In this document: one piece after another, positions 39,044-47,477 of the stretch
Layout of the letters: each line of letters opens with the position of its first letter
Position numbering within the stretch: the stretch's first letter is position 1
From: Diphasiastrum complanatum
Taxonomy: Eukaryota; Streptophyta; Lycopodiopsida; Lycopodiales; Lycopodiaceae
NCBI GenBank assembly: GCA_029204225.1
Contig: CM055101.1
Span: 62,748,171-62,812,170, forward strand
Direction of reading: 5' to 3'
DNA: 64,000 nucleotides
Notes under the pieces: model-generated
What the model saw: the letters and a program-made list of their open reading frames with translations, nothing else
Databases searched by the model: none
Told to the model about the DNA's origin: nothing
Position numbers and translations under genes: made by a program

Positions 39044-39238
39044 AATATATTATATCAGAACTAGACTATTACTTGATATCTTTCACAATATCAAAGCGAT
39101 ATCATTAGATACTTTTCATAGTATCATATTCTTCAATTTGTGGTATCAAATTTCAGTATCAGATAATTGATTTCCAATTGTAACGCAACACAACATCATT
39201 CTTAATGTCATCGATTTTTTGACAAACTCAAGTTCCAA

Positions 39239-39520
39239 ATGGATTCTCAAAGTAAAGCCGGTCTTATCATAGACAAGCTGAATGGATCCAATTACTATTT
39301 GTAAAAATTTAAGATGAAGACCTTGCTAATCACCAACAAGTGGAATGTTGGCACAGGTATCAAATTGAAGCTTGAAGACGAAAAGCCAACTCAAAGTGAA
39401 AGTTGAAGGATGGTAAAGCTTTTGTGCTTATTATCCTCAATGTATGAAACACTCAGATTGGCCACATATCTGAAGCTCAAACTTCGAAAGAAGTATGGGG
39501 CATCTTGAATTCTTCATAAT
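39239..39520 (+). pseudogene. Copia gag N-terminal fragment
   Basis: The frame MDSQSKAGLIIDKLNGSNYY is followed by a stop where Trp is expected, then KFKMKTLLIT. Further on, in another frame, HISEAQTSKEVWGILNSS matches the copia gag pattern. The gag ends abruptly near 39515, where the unusual cassette begins. The matching RNase H end of a copia element resumes at about 46050. Confidence 0.8.
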
Positions 39521-39646
39521 ACAAAATCGACGGATTATAAAAAATTTCCAAAAGCATGCAAATTTATACAAGCCAGTAGGCTATAGACACACAATAAAAT
39601 TTTGTATATTAAATAAAAATATTTACAAAGTACAATTCAGCAGTAT

Positions 39647-41410
39647 CTAATCTGCTTTCGATATTTTTTCCAATGAAAGTTGCAACTTAGAATCATGCAA
39701 CAATTTTTTTCTTTCGTATGGATCCAATAGCTCATAGTTTTCATGCTTACTAAGATCAACATAAGCAGCATACACTGCAAAATGAGATGATCTGAGCATG
39801 GAATTCACTAGTCCAAATCCTAAAATTTTAACCGCAATAGTTTTCTTTAGAAAAATTATTTTATGCACCTTATTAAAATTATGTCCTCCAAGAAAATGAG
39901 ACAATGCCTTGATTGCCATAATCATAGTTTCACCATGTTGATGAAACTTTGAATGGGCAACACTTATCTCATTATTCTTGAAGGACTTTAGATAGTGCCC
40001 AAGTGCATGATCTCTTGAAAATTCTCCCGCAGAAGATCTTTGCCCTCCTCGACGAATTGCGAAATCATCAAGGAAAATTGTTTCCTGAAATGATAAAAAA
40101 CAAAGTAAGCTCCAGTATATAATCTGACATAAAAAATCTACTAGTACTTGATAAGAGACAAAAACTTACGCATTCGGCTTTGTCTTCTCTGATTACTGTC
40201 TCACTTTCAATATTATGTCCACCTTTGATGTCAATATTGTTGGTGAATAGACAGTTGGCTGTGGTAATCCAAGTTGACTTTGAATTCTAAGAAACTCCTC
40301 CTCAGAAGGCAGATCATCTTCTTTGTTGCACATTTCCTCCACAACCATTTTCAAGCAATCTTTCCCTGAATAAAATTTATCATTATGTACATTGTCAACA
40401 CCAGCATCGAAATCAATAATATCCAAAAATTCATCAAGCTTTTTGCTCAAAATGCAAAGAGTCTCAGCTTCAGTGAAGTAAAAAAGATCCGATATTGTCA
40501 AAAAGGAACTATTATCTATATTATAAATAGGCAAAGTGATCAAACATTTATCAGAAAGAGAAAGGTTGGTGGGTGTTCTAGGGTCTATAAAGGTAGACCC
40601 GAGCAGGATCAAAATCAGAACAATCATCTAAATTAACACTCGTATCAATAAAAAAAGGTTTCTATATCTACAATCTTTGACTTTTAAGACTTTGTACCAC
40701 TAGAAGAAGCTACTTCAGACGTGGAGGGCACATAGTTCAAATCGTCAGAAATATTTAACAAAAGAAAAAAAACAAAAGCAGACTAAAAATCAACAAATCT
40801 ACATTTTTTTATTATGAATTGGGCACTCATCTACAGACTTGAAATCATTATGTAACCTGGTAAACATTCTGTCAAGCTTAGCTTTATAGATATGCTTGTC
40901 GAGTGCCACCAAGTCCTGATAATGAATCATGTCTTTATTCTGAGACCTGAATAACGGAATACTGAGCAGGGACTTAAATCTGAGATATATCTCAGAAAAT
41001 GCCTCCACACCAGGGCCCTCAGTTATAGAAGTCAGAATAAAAAGAAAAGGAGAAAAAAGAGATTTGAAATAGTCCAACCTATCAGTAATACCAAATTCAT
41101 TAAAAAAAAAAAACCAAACTGGATTCAAAATTAGACATTTTAAACAAAAATAACAGAACTGAAGCTCCAAATATCGCTCTCAGGCGCAAACACCAGGTTA
41201 GACAAGCAAGTCTAGGCAACATGCACTCAAAAGAGATATTGGAAGCTGGAGTATTGGATCCGAGCGCAAGAACAACGAGCAGGAAAGAAAAGGGATACGC
41301 GCTTGAATGTGATACCGGAGGATGCAGTATCGGATCCAGGTGCATAATAGTCAACAAGACGTAATGAGAGCAAGTGGCGTGCTTGAAATCGATATTCGGC
41401 AAAGCAATCG
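39647..41410 (-). pseudogene. Gene X, unrecognised multi-exon gene
   Basis: The gene reads leftwards. A first part (about 41150-40799) has a start like MSNFESSLVFFF next to a T homopolymer that shifts frame, followed by GITDRLDYFKSLFSPFLFIL and FKSVDECPIHNKK. A second part (40627-40172) is rich in acidic residues (LDIIDFDAGVDNVHNDKFY, LPSEEEFLRIQ), changes frame once and ends GHNIESETVIREDKAEC before a donor-like GTAAGT. A third exon (about 40086-39647) starts ETIFLDDFAIRRGGQRSSAG and ends LSLEKISKAD before a stop. Exon 2 to 3 joins in frame. I recognise no family. The intron pattern and sustained amphipathic coding suggest a real, now damaged gene. Confidence 0.5.
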
Positions 41411-42262
41411 TAAATTTGCGTGAAAATCCGAGCCGAGAAATACCTATTTATATAAAAATTTTCGCACATGTGGAGAAGTGGCGAAGGAACACGTGTCAAC
41501 ATGCGATTGGCCCAAATAAATGCACCGTACTTTGAATGATTGAACTGACATCTGTCACGTGCGAGAATGACACGCGTCATCAAGGGATTCACGCACGTGT
41601 CACAGCCCACATGTCCTTATAATTTGGTCATCATTGTCAGTACGGACATTCCACGTGGACTAATCATCAGACGACACATGTCTCAAAAATTCATTAAAAG
41701 AAAAAATGCAAACTGGATTCAAAATTAGACATTTTAAACAAAGATATCGCTCTCAAGCGCAAACCCCTGGTCTGACAAGCACGTCCAATCAACGAGCGCT
41801 CGAGAAAGATTTTTGAAGTTGGACTATCGGATGCGAGCGCAAGAACAACGACCAGAAAAGAAAAGGTATGCGAGACATGCTTGAATGCGATACCATACGA
41901 TGCAATATCGGATCCAGGCACATAATAGCCAACAAGTTGTAATGAGAGCAAGCGGCGCGCTTGAAATCAATATCTAGCAAAGCAATCGTGAATTTGCGTG
42001 AGAATCCGTGCCCAAAAAGATCTATTTATAGAAATTATTTCGCACGTGGAAAAGTGGCAAAGGAACATGTGTCAACTTTTGATTGGCAAAATAAATGCGC
42101 CGTACCTAAAAGGATAGATCTGACATATGTCACGTGTGAGAATGACACGCGTCGATCAGGGATTCACGCACGTGTCTCAGCCCACATGGCCTCATAATTG
42201 GTATATCATAATCAGTATGGACATTCCACATGGTCTAATCATTTGACGACACGTGTCTCGAC
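41095..42262. repeat. Tandem 594-bp duplication spanning the gene X promoter
   Basis: GGATTCAAAATTAGACATTT occurs at 41121 and 41715, and the match continues through both copies to ACACATGTCTC / ACACGTGTCTC. Each copy holds the start region of gene X, a minus-strand TATA box (reverse of 41448-41457 and of 42023-42031) and several ACGTG words. Confidence 0.9.
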
Positions 42263-42300
42263 CGTCTTTTCACACATGCAAAAATTTCGTATATATAAGC
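41448..42300. promoter_or_regulatory. Divergent promoter region rich in ACGTG
   Basis: A TATATAAAT-type box faces left near 41450, a second faces left near 42025, and GTATATATAAGCC faces right near 42290, towards the histone gene. Between them are many ACGTG or ACGCGT words (for example AACACGTGTCAA, GTCACGTGCGAG, GCACGTGTCAC, CCACGTGGAC). The right-facing promoter (GACACGTGTCTC...CACACATGCAAAAATTTCG) is an inverted, diverged copy of the left-facing one (GACACGTGTTCC...CACATGTGCGAAAATTTTT). ACGTG is the core of plant G-box/ABRE elements. Confidence 0.6.
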
Positions 42301-42608
42301 CCTCAAAATTTTCATTTTTTTTTGCAAAATTCTCGCCTTTAGCTTCCGATATCGCTCTCAAGTGCGCTCTTTCATCCTTCAGGCTTCCGCTCTCTCACAG
42401 TGAGCTTGAGTACGATACCGCCTGTTGTGCAATATCGCTTTCGAGCACACACCTCTTTTCTTCATATAATCTCTGTAGATCTTGCGCTCAAAACCGATAT
42501 TCAGTGTTGGTATCGATCTCAAGCTCCCTTTCGTCGTAAATTTTTTGTTTTGATTCACTTTTGTTTATTTCAAACTTCTTTTTGTTAATCATTCTTCTTC
42601 TGAGAATC

Positions 42609-43010
42609 ATGGCCAGGACTAAATCCACCGCCCGTGCCATCACCACTATACAACCATCCCATTCCCGCATTCCCCCTGGTACTAGCCGTAGGCATGGCAG
42701 GAAGCAGGTATGGCTTACGAAGATCAGAAAACTCCAGAGATCAACTGAATTGTTGATCCCTAGAGCTCCTTTCGACCGATCTGTTCGAAATGTCACTCTG
42801 TCACTTGGGCTTGATGTTCGTTTTGCCGTGACAACCATGCAGGCTTTGCAAGGTGCTGTAGAAGATTTTTTGTCCCAATTTTTTTAGGATACTTGTCTTT
42901 TGACAGTGCATGGTAAGCGTGTCACCATCATGCCAAAAGATTTCGTCATTCTCAAAAGGCTTCGGGACAGATATTCTGGTCTGCATGTAGATAATGCCAG
43001 GTCATCCTGA
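42609..43010 (+). pseudogene. Divergent histone H3-like domain
   Basis: The frame starts MARTKSTARA, keeping H3 residues R2, T3, K4 and R8 but with Ala at the K9 position, and has a tail about 13 residues shorter than normal H3. The fold is clear: IRKLQRSTELLIPRAPF, then RFAVTTMQALQGAVEDFL, then HGKRVTIMPKDFVILKRL. LLIP.APF and KDF recall CENH3, while TIMPKD and the ungapped loop 1 are canonical H3. A TAG at 42885-42887 replaces the Glu of the usual FED, and TGA comes at 43008-43010. With no spacer, the ULP1 frame continues one base out of phase. It is either a damaged histone gene or the N-terminal domain of a broken fusion. Confidence 0.88.
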
Positions 43011-44268
43011 GCTCTGAGTCAGATGCTAGAGAATCTGACTCAGATAAAAAATCTTCACCCAGTCTTCCTCCTGTTATTCGTCCAGCTCCTCAGCAGGTTT
43101 CATCACCAAAATTGTTGATTACCCAAGAGGAGCTAGACAAAATAATAGAGAAATCTGTAAATATTGTTTCCACTTCTCTTTCTGCCCCTCCTGTACATAA
43201 TCTTTTTGTGAGAATTCCATATGATCCAACCCAAGTTTTTTTTTATTCTGACCATTATAATCAATACGAGGCCTACCTAGCTAACAAAATTGATCTTCTC
43301 GGCAACTTTTTTGAATTTTTTCTTCCAGATACACGTAGAAGCTTTAGATTAGGTCCTAAATTTTGTGCCGAGATTAAATATAAGACCTCAAAAATTTCAG
43401 ATGCAATAGTAGAGGCCGGTGTTTCATTTTTGCAAAATAGTATTAGTTTCAATTTTCATGGTACAGTTTTTGTAGTTAGTCCATTTTTCATGGGAGCGGT
43501 AAAGGCGAAAGAAGCCAATTTTGAGAAGACTGTCTATTTTATCGAGTGCAGTCCTATGGTGAAATTCTATTTGATTCCATATGAAAATAAGTAAGGATTG
43601 CTCTTTTGTTTTTGTTGCTTAATTCTGGATTGTTGCATGCCTCATTGCGTTAATAAGAACGGAATTTTTTCATAAATATGAATGTATCGATATTTGTATC
43701 TTGGTTGTTGCAGTCGACATTGGAGCCCAAACATTCTTTTTGTAAAGATAAATAAGGAGGGAGTATCAAATTTTCTATGTGTAAAATTAAACTCAGCTGC
43801 AAATACACATAGAGAATTTGATTCTCTACTTCATGATGTCGTTCGGGAAATACCGACAACGACAACTTCAATTGGAGATATAACCATCAAATCTCTGAAG
43901 GTATATTCAATTTATCTCTGATATGCATGTATTCCTTTTCTTAAATCAAATGTATCGTCATAGCATAAATAAAATTTCTATCATAATATTACTAATTTTG
44001 GTTCTCTATATGCAATGTGTATAGCAGAATGATGCTTTTAGTTGTGCATGGTTCGTCCTGTACAATACGAAGCTATTTTTTGAATGGTATAATCTACAAA
44101 TGGATGTAGATATTGAAAAGGTAATATTCTATTCATTTGTAGTTCATTTCATTCTGATTCATATTTTATTACTATCATTGTATGTAATTTGCTGATTCTC
44201 ATGTTTTGTGATGACAGTTCACTCTTGAGCCGTATACTCCTGATGATGTATATAGATTTCGGCAATAG
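43011..44268 (+). pseudogene. ULP1/SENP-type (C48) cysteine protease, probably fused to H3
   Basis: Proteases of this family cleave SUMO or related tags from proteins. Exons: up to 43590, 43714-43900, 44025-44120, 44218-44268, all joined in frame by GT-AG. After an acidic Ser-rich linker (SESDARESDSDKKSS) and LITQEELDKIIEKS, the C-terminal core shows FYLIPYENN then RHWSPN (catalytic His-Trp), a Leu-rich strand FLCVKLNS where the catalytic Asp would be expected but Asn stands, and QNDAFSCAWFVLY, with Gln six residues before Cys exactly as in SENPs. The open frame has no ATG before these domains, which favours an upstream exon or fusion with the histone. TAG at 44266-44268 may be an added stop. 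Confidence 0.72.
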
Positions 44269-44820
44269 TTGATCAGAACCTTTGTCTAGTACAGTGTAAG
44301 CATTGCACCTGCAATCGAGGGCCCTCAAAAGGAATCTGCTCCTGTCTTAACAGCCTTTCAGGTTGTTCAAGATGCAAATCTTATTCTATATGATCAAAAA
44401 GGAATAAAGTCCTTCCTAATACAGAGGAAGGCAAATTTGTAGCAGATATTCCTCTTGCCTTAAAAGGCATTGAGGCCCTTCCCGAAACAGAGGAGGAGGA
44501 GATTATAGGAGTTGTTGCTTTATCAGTTCCTAATACTGATATATAAAATATAGAAAAATTGATTGAATAGAGATCTATTTGTAAATAGAAAGACATAAAA
44601 AAAAAAGATATAATCATTTTACTTGTAAACAACCCGTTTATGGGTTTTTTTTTATTAATATCACAATAGATTCTTACAATCAGCTTGTGTCCATAGTCTA
44701 ATAATGGAATGCAATTTTTCTATAATGATAAAAAGACATGATGATTGGCATGTATTTGTTGATAGTGAATCTCAATGTTCTTCCATAAGTTGGATTGTTT
44801 CGCCAATATCTCTGCATTTG
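44269..44820. other. Tail of protease gene and intergenic sequence
   Basis: Possible read-through coding continues after the TAG (SIAPAIEGPQKESAPVLTAF near 44300) but meets further stops. The remainder to 44820 is AT-rich spacer between convergent genes. Confidence 0.4.
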
Positions 44821-44829
44821 ATCTCGAGC

Positions 44830-45891
44830 TCATGTCTTTTACGTACCTGCATAAAACTAATACAAAGTTAGTTAGAATTAGTACAGAAATTGTATTAGAA
44901 AGTTTTGATTGAAACTATTCATAAAAGATTGAGTGTTTATAGTTACTTACGAGTTTACCATTGAAAATGAATCTGAAGTCCGAAAGTACATCATCTTGTA
45001 GGAGCAATAGTTTTCGCCGGATGTAGTTTAGAATCCAATCTTCTTCCACCTCAACACATGTCAAAACGACATCATTGTATATAATTTTAATATTTTCTCG
45101 TTTTGAATGTTCACTGGCTTCCAAGTCTTGATCGAGTGGCACCCATTTACCTTTATTTTTTTTTTCATCTTTGATAATGGAAGCATAAGCTTAACATTTG
45201 TTTTTCAATTTGATAACAGAAGTACATGGAAGACATTTTAATTTTGCATTCTATTTCTCCATCTGATCACTTTCAAAACTAGGTAATGGAATTGGTACTA
45301 TTTGTCCAAAATTTCCTTTTGTATCAAGAATGTACATTGATTTATAAAAAAAAATTCCACTATCAGCTAGATCTTTTGCAGTTCTACCTCGATATTGCAG
45401 CTGTTCAATATCAGTGTGAATAACATCTAACACACCTGCTAAAGATCCACTTGGCTCCCATTCATTTATGTTGGATGGATATAAGTTTGCAAGAGAAAAA
45501 TGATCAGATTGGCAAGTTTACTATTAGATATTTATGAATGATAAAAATCAAAGTATCAAAAATATCAATACTCATAGTTGTTTTTTTTGTGATCCTGACG
45601 GTTGAATCCTTGCACATTTATCTCTGAATGCATATATGCATGTTGGACTAGAATTTCAGAAATAGATTTTCCTCCTGATGATGTTCTGAAATCCAAAATT
45701 CTGGCCTTCCAATAAGATCGAAATGATAGTTTTGACCTTTTCCTTTTTTGAAATGCTCCTCTTGATAATGGATGCATAAAAACCCAAGAGTTTTTTGAAT
45801 ATTTTCTTGGCACCCATAATCCATTATCGTCTGTCTCATTGAATAGAAGCACAGAGTCGATTGAGGAGCACGGCTTCCTTGATGGCGCCAT
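44830..45891 (-). pseudogene. Gene Y, unrecognised multi-exon gene
   Basis: The gene reads leftwards. Exon-like block 45891-45571 starts MAPSRKPCSSIDSVLLFNET and contains NGLWVPRKYSKNSWVFMHPL and a basic stretch. Block about 45500-45251 has NLYPSNINEWEPSGSLAGVL and RTAKDLADSGIFFYKSMYIL. Block about 45180-44950 has KGKWVPLDQDLEASEHSKRE and ILNYIRRKLLLLQDDVLSDF. A last short block near 44850 reads VRKRHELEIKCRDIGE. The blocks are separated by AT-rich, intron-like gaps. I recognise no family. It converges on the ULP1 gene. Confidence 0.42.
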
Positions 45892-46005
45892 CCGTAATTT
45901 GCATGCAAAAATCTAAAACAATGAACTATGAATCTGAAAATTTGCGTAGACAAAAAGCCATGAATCTGAAAAAAAGTGCTAGCAAAAATTTGAAACACTG
46001 ATCTA

Positions 46006-46042
46006 TTTGGCGCCACAAATTAACTCTGATCTATTTGGCGCC
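46006..46042 (-). promoter_or_regulatory. Two E2F-type sites, 28 bp apart
   Basis: TTTGGCGCC occurs at 46006-46014 and 46034-46042 within a 28-bp tandem duplication (CTGATCTATTTGGCGCCAC). This matches the plant E2F consensus TTTSSCGC, typical of S-phase genes. It lies about 115 bp upstream of gene Y. Confidence 0.5.
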
Positions 46043-46049
46043 ACAAAAG

Positions 46050-46420
46050 ACCCTATGTTTCATTCATGAACGAAGCACATTGCAGTCAAGTACTACTTGA
46101 TCAGAGACATGATTGAGAAAGACAAGTTGAGAACCATGTTCATTATGACCAAACAGATGGTTGCTGATATATTCACTAAACCCTTAGACAAGGGATTGTT
46201 TGAAAGGCAAAGAGCCAGCCTAGAAAATGAAGAGATGAACCACACGAGCACCGTAGAATCCCTTGCTATGGTCTATCTCCGATTGCTTGCCAAAGAATCT
46301 TCACAATCGCAAGACACCGTAGACAAACAGTTGCAAAAACATCGGATCTTTACAACCCAAGTACAGGGAAGTGATGGTGCGGTGGTTCGCTCACACCAAC
46401 AAGATGAATACTATAAATAA
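46050..46420 (+). pseudogene. Copia RNase H C-terminal fragment
   Basis: DPMFHS, a stop, then TKHIAVKYYLIRDMIEKD and MVADIFTKPLDKGLFERQRA form the normal end of copia pol. It begins exactly where the unusual cassette stops. It could be the far half of the copia element whose gag lies at 39239-39520, but no matching 3' LTR was found. Confidence 0.83.
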
Positions 46421-46501
46421 TGTTATTTAAGAATATGGATTAGTTGGAGAACGGAGATTATAGAGCTGTTCTGATTGTGTTGATTAAGAATATCAGTGTA
46501 C

Positions 46502-46819
46502 GAGTCTTAGACTACCATAAAGAGGGATTGCAAAAACAATTAGGCGGTTGAGATAACCATGCAATTTTTTGATACTGATATTATGATAAAGAAATGTAAA
46601 AACAATTAGGTGTCAAAGATAACCATACATTTCTTCGTTTATGATACTTGCGGAAGAAGAGTGAGAGTTAATTAAGATTCAATGGAATGTAGGAGTTAGA
46701 ACAATAACGAATCTGTATATTAATGTTGTAATAACAATGATCAAATCACAATACAATTGCACTGATAAGCATGTGATCCTACTTGCACAAACAAAATAGT
46801 TGCCAGTTATGAATATTTA

Positions 46820-46897
<78 letters not shown>

Positions 46898-46986
46898 TCT
46901 AACTCTGTGGAGTCAAATACTATGAAGACCAATTTTAGTCGTAAGATCTCTCTTGGAGAATCTTCATGCATCATCTTTAATCTACA
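46502..46986. repeat. Direct repeat R, left copy
   Basis: About 485 bp are alignable throughout to 59230-59756 in the same orientation. It includes ACCATAAA, AATACAATTGCACT, a CT run (about 46820-46845) and a TA run (46846-46894). The nature is uncertain: LTR-like, but without clean TG/CA ends. Confidence 0.82.
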
Positions 46987-47477
46987 ACACTCATTTACTT
47001 ATATAGCAGCTGAATGATTTTGTGTTAAGCTAACTTTACAATTAAAAGATCGTTAACAGATATTGAATTGGTCATTTAGATCAGTTATTAATGGAGCATG
47101 AAAATGTAACAATCTGTACTTGAAATCCTATGTAAATCTGCAGAGTGTCGTGTTCTTCACATTCTTCCAAAAAAATGTCGCATTTCTGAAAGTGCCCAAA
47201 ATGGTCCGAAATCTTGAGCAAACACTTTGTCGTATTTTTCACAAAATCCTTTTGTACTCAGAATGGCCCGAAAGTGAAGTAGAAGACTTTGTCGGGTTTT
47301 TTGTCTTTTTCGGTTGTTGAAGTTTGCGAGTAAAAATGCACACTGTTGCGATAAACAACTCAAAAATGCAGACTGTAAAAAATAGTTTATTTTCAGTAGA
47401 CTACTTTGAGAGAGTGATTTACATAACAGAAAAGGTGGGCTGTTGGGATGAGTAGGAGAAAGATTAAACTCCAACAT
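46987..47477 (-). repeat. Probable 3' LTR of copia D
   Basis: The sequence ends CTCCAACA, and the adjoining interior reads AAGCTTAAGGGGAAA on the coding strand, a good polypurine tract. The left boundary and the partner LTR were not identified. Confidence 0.5.

Larger units (their letters stand above)
39530..46050. mobile_element. Candidate multi-gene insertion with histone H3 and ULP1 protease
   Basis: About 6.5 kb of non-retroviral, intron-containing genes lie between a copia gag fragment on the left and a copia RNase H end on the right. Contents: unrecognised gene X (minus), a duplicated divergent promoter region, an H3-ULP1 gene (plus), unrecognised gene Y (minus) and a pair of E2F-type sites at the right edge. 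Introns rule out a simple retrocopy. ULP1 proteases are known cargo of some plant Mutator-like and CACTA elements, so a DNA transposon is a reasonable guess. I could not see terminal inverted repeats or a target duplication, and no transposase was recognised. Confidence 0.5.
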
